Source of the DNA: an uncultured Clostridia bacterium
GTDB lineage: Bacteria; Bacillota; Clostridia; Oscillospirales; Acutalibacteraceae
DNA: 23,470 nt
NCBI GenBank assembly: GCA_937916395.1
Contig: CALFTN010000009.1
Span: 1-23,470 of the forward strand
Direction: 5' to 3'
The notes under the pieces were generated by a model. That model did no database searches. It was not told the origin of the DNA and saw only the letters and a program-made list of their open reading frames with translations. Below are positions 22,233 to 23,470 of this stretch, one piece after another. Made by a program: the position numbers and the translations under genes. The stretch's first letter is position 1, and each line of letters starts with the position of its first letter.

Positions 22233-23348
22233 ATGAACGAAATTTTTCTGACCGCTATGGAAATTTCTGCGGCAACATCCATAATTATACTTTTGATTGC
22301 TCTCCTTTCAAAAATAATCGATAAAAAGTTCATTTCCGGCTGGAAATACTGGATCTGGCTTCTTATTGCGCTTCGGCTTATTGTTCCCTTCAACCCCGAA
22401 ACGGAACTTTTTCAGCAAAAAGTGAAAGTCGAAGTACCAAACGTAACAATCTATTCTCCGGAAGCAGATTTGAGCACCGAACCGCAAATTATAATTCCTG
22501 AGCAAAACCCCGGTGCTCAAGGTTCCGAAATCCCCGGGGACAAGGTCATAAAACCAAGCAAAATAGAAGATGAAAGCAGAGAAAAAACAAGTCTTCTTGA
22601 TGTTCTTGCTTTTGTCTGGGTTTCCGGAGCGGCAGTAATGTTCCTTTGGAACGTCGGAGCATATCTCCTTTTCAGAAAAATCACTCTTGACCGAAGCATC
22701 GCCGCAGGAAATGAAATTCAGACAATTTTTTCGGAAGTAAAATCCTTTTTGGGAATCAAAAAAGAAATCAAGGCTGTTGTCTGCAAAAACATAAACAGCC
22801 CTATGATAATGGGCTTTTTCAGCCCGATACTTATTCTTCCGGACGAGGATTATTCCGAAGAATCTCTCCGTTTTATCCTTTGTCACGAGCTTACGCATTA
22901 TAAACGTCACGATACCTTTTATAAAGCCCTTATGCTTCTTGCAAACTCTGTCCATTGGTTCAACCCGGTTGTTTTTCTTATGAGAAAACTTGCGGATTCC
23001 GACCTCGAGGTTTCCTGTGACTCAAAGGTTGTTAACGGCGCGGATATTGAAACAAGAAAACAATACAGCGAGACGATTCTTTCCTGCGTCCACCAGGAAA
23101 AATTGCCCTGCGCGGTTTTCTCAACCCATTTTTACGGCGGCGCAAAAACGCTTAAAAAACGCTTTGCGAATATTTTGAGCACGGAAAAACGAGGAAAAGG
23201 AAAAGTTGCTTTTGCTTTGGTGCTCATTCTTTCCTTTGGGCTCGGGGGAACAGTTGCGGGCACTTCTGCGGTTCCCGCCGAAGAGCGGAACTGCTCCAGG
23301 AAATGCTTCGGGAAAAGGGTCTTTCCGCCTTTCTGTGCATTCCCCTGA
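22233..23348 (+). CDS. BlaR1/MecR1-type M56 family metallopeptidase, 3' end lost at a junction
   Basis: The N-terminus has membrane segments (about 5-27 and 36-54), an extracytoplasmic Asn/Pro/Glu-rich stretch (55-120), a third segment (about 121-147), then the zinc-peptidase core HELTH (218-222) with Glu259 in SDLEVSCD, and a final segment (about 323-345). In the BlaR1 system such proteins sense beta-lactams and cleave the BlaI repressor; no BlaI gene lies upstream, and the C-terminal sensor domain is missing. From about residue 347 (base 23275) the reading becomes non-homologous because the DNA encodes mfd in another frame; the frame stops at 23348. AAGGAG in the end of xylB precedes the ATG. 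GC content and codon choice (many C-ending codons) differ clearly from all genes to the left. Confidence 0.8.
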   Translation: MNEIFLTAMEISAATSIIILLIALLSKIIDKKFISGWKYWIWLLIALRLIVPFNPETELFQQKVKVEVPNVTIYSPEADLSTEPQIIIPEQNPGAQGSEIPGDKVIKPSKIEDESREKTSLLDVLAFVWVSGAAVMFLWNVGAYLLFRKITLDRSIAAGNEIQTIFSEVKSFLGIKKEIKAVVCKNINSPMIMGFFSPILILPDEDYSEESLRFILCHELTHYKRHDTFYKALMLLANSVHWFNPVVFLMRKLADSDLEVSCDSKVVNGADIETRKQYSETILSCVHQEKLPCAVFSTHFYGGAKTLKKRFANILSTEKRGKGKVAFALVLILSFGLGGTVAGTSAVPAEERNCSRKCFGKRVFPPFCAFP

Positions 23349-23470
23349 CCACCATGCCCAAGCCAGGGCAGATCCTGCTGACGGAAGGCACCCTGCCCTT
23401 TGGCATGGAATACCCCAACGCAAAGCTGGCTGTGTTAACGGAAGGTCAGTTACTTTCCAAGGGACAGCCC
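23276..23470 (+). CDS. mfd: Fragment of transcription-repair coupling factor Mfd, both ends missing
   Basis: In the frame set by base 23285, the DNA reads without stop to the window edge: AELLQEMLREKGLSAFLCIP, then PKPGQILLTEGTLPFGMEYP and NAKLAVLTEGQLLSKGQP. This matches the part of Mfd just before the RNA-polymerase-interacting and helicase domains, where homologues read like 'GHV..G.L..GFEYP..KLAVITE.E.F'. There is no start codon or ribosome-binding site. The frame joins the end of the M56 gene, whose own frame runs 20-odd meaningless residues into it. The segment is far more GC-rich than the rest of the window. It is probably an assembly chimera or a recombination end rather than a real gene at this place. 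Confidence 0.7.

Noticed and set aside
22308..22955. Minus-strand open frame of 215 codons opposite the M56 gene
   Set aside because: The plus strand encodes a clear M56 peptidase with HELTH in this span; the reverse reading has no recognisable motif.
23121..23423. Minus-strand open frames at the right edge
   Set aside because: They span the M56/mfd junction and arise from high GC; the Mfd reading on the plus strand is specific and explains the sequence.

Overview
The window looks like part of a chromosome from a low-GC, anaerobic, endospore-forming Firmicute of class Clostridia, with an Oscillospiraceae/Ruminococcaceae flavour. The supporting signs are strong AT bias up to about 22,230, TTG starts on several genes, clear vegetative promoters (TTGACA/TATAAT, often with a TG extension), a sporulation sigma-K gene, a PPi-type phosphofructokinase, a T-box riboswitch and a stand-alone GMP synthase subunit. 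No mobile element, CRISPR array or rRNA was seen. The taxonomic placement is inference.

Layout. Positions 1-54 hold the 5' part of a tRNA-Ser(CGA) on the minus strand, divergent from a lipoprotein gene. A PPi-dependent phosphofructokinase follows, then a large HD-GYP protein with degenerate GGDEF and EAL domains. The latter converges with, and overlaps by 8 bases, an intact sigK on the minus strand. A cell-envelope block comes next: a polyprenyl sugar-phosphotransferase coupled to a TarI/IspD-like cytidylyltransferase, then a class A PBP. After that lie ruvX and a DapA-family lyase, a CofE-like ligase with guaA (synthetase subunit only), and an MFS permease with a glycosidase-like beta-propeller protein.

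The most interesting part is 17,396-20,757, a run of layered RNA regulation. A Trp-specific T-box (specifier UGG, T-box UGGC) is followed by an 11-codon leader peptide containing one Trp codon. A hairpin that overlaps the Shine-Dalgarno of an orphan trpB comes next, so trpB appears to have transcriptional plus translational control by Trp-tRNA charging. A TauE/SafE permease is translationally coupled to trpB. A pnuC-like transporter then has its own promoter and a leader with mutually exclusive antiterminator and terminator hairpins, which I could not assign to a known riboswitch class. Finally xylB has a perfect consensus promoter inside a large dyad. That dyad is also the terminator of pnuC, and in read-through RNA it would hide the xylB ribosome-binding site.

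The last 1.2 kb differ. An M56/BlaR1-type peptidase gene (from 22,233) has higher GC and different codon use. It breaks at about 23,275 into an in-frame fragment of mfd that is still more GC-rich and has no start. This looks like a chimeric junction, either an assembly artefact or a recombination end, so the right edge should be treated with caution.
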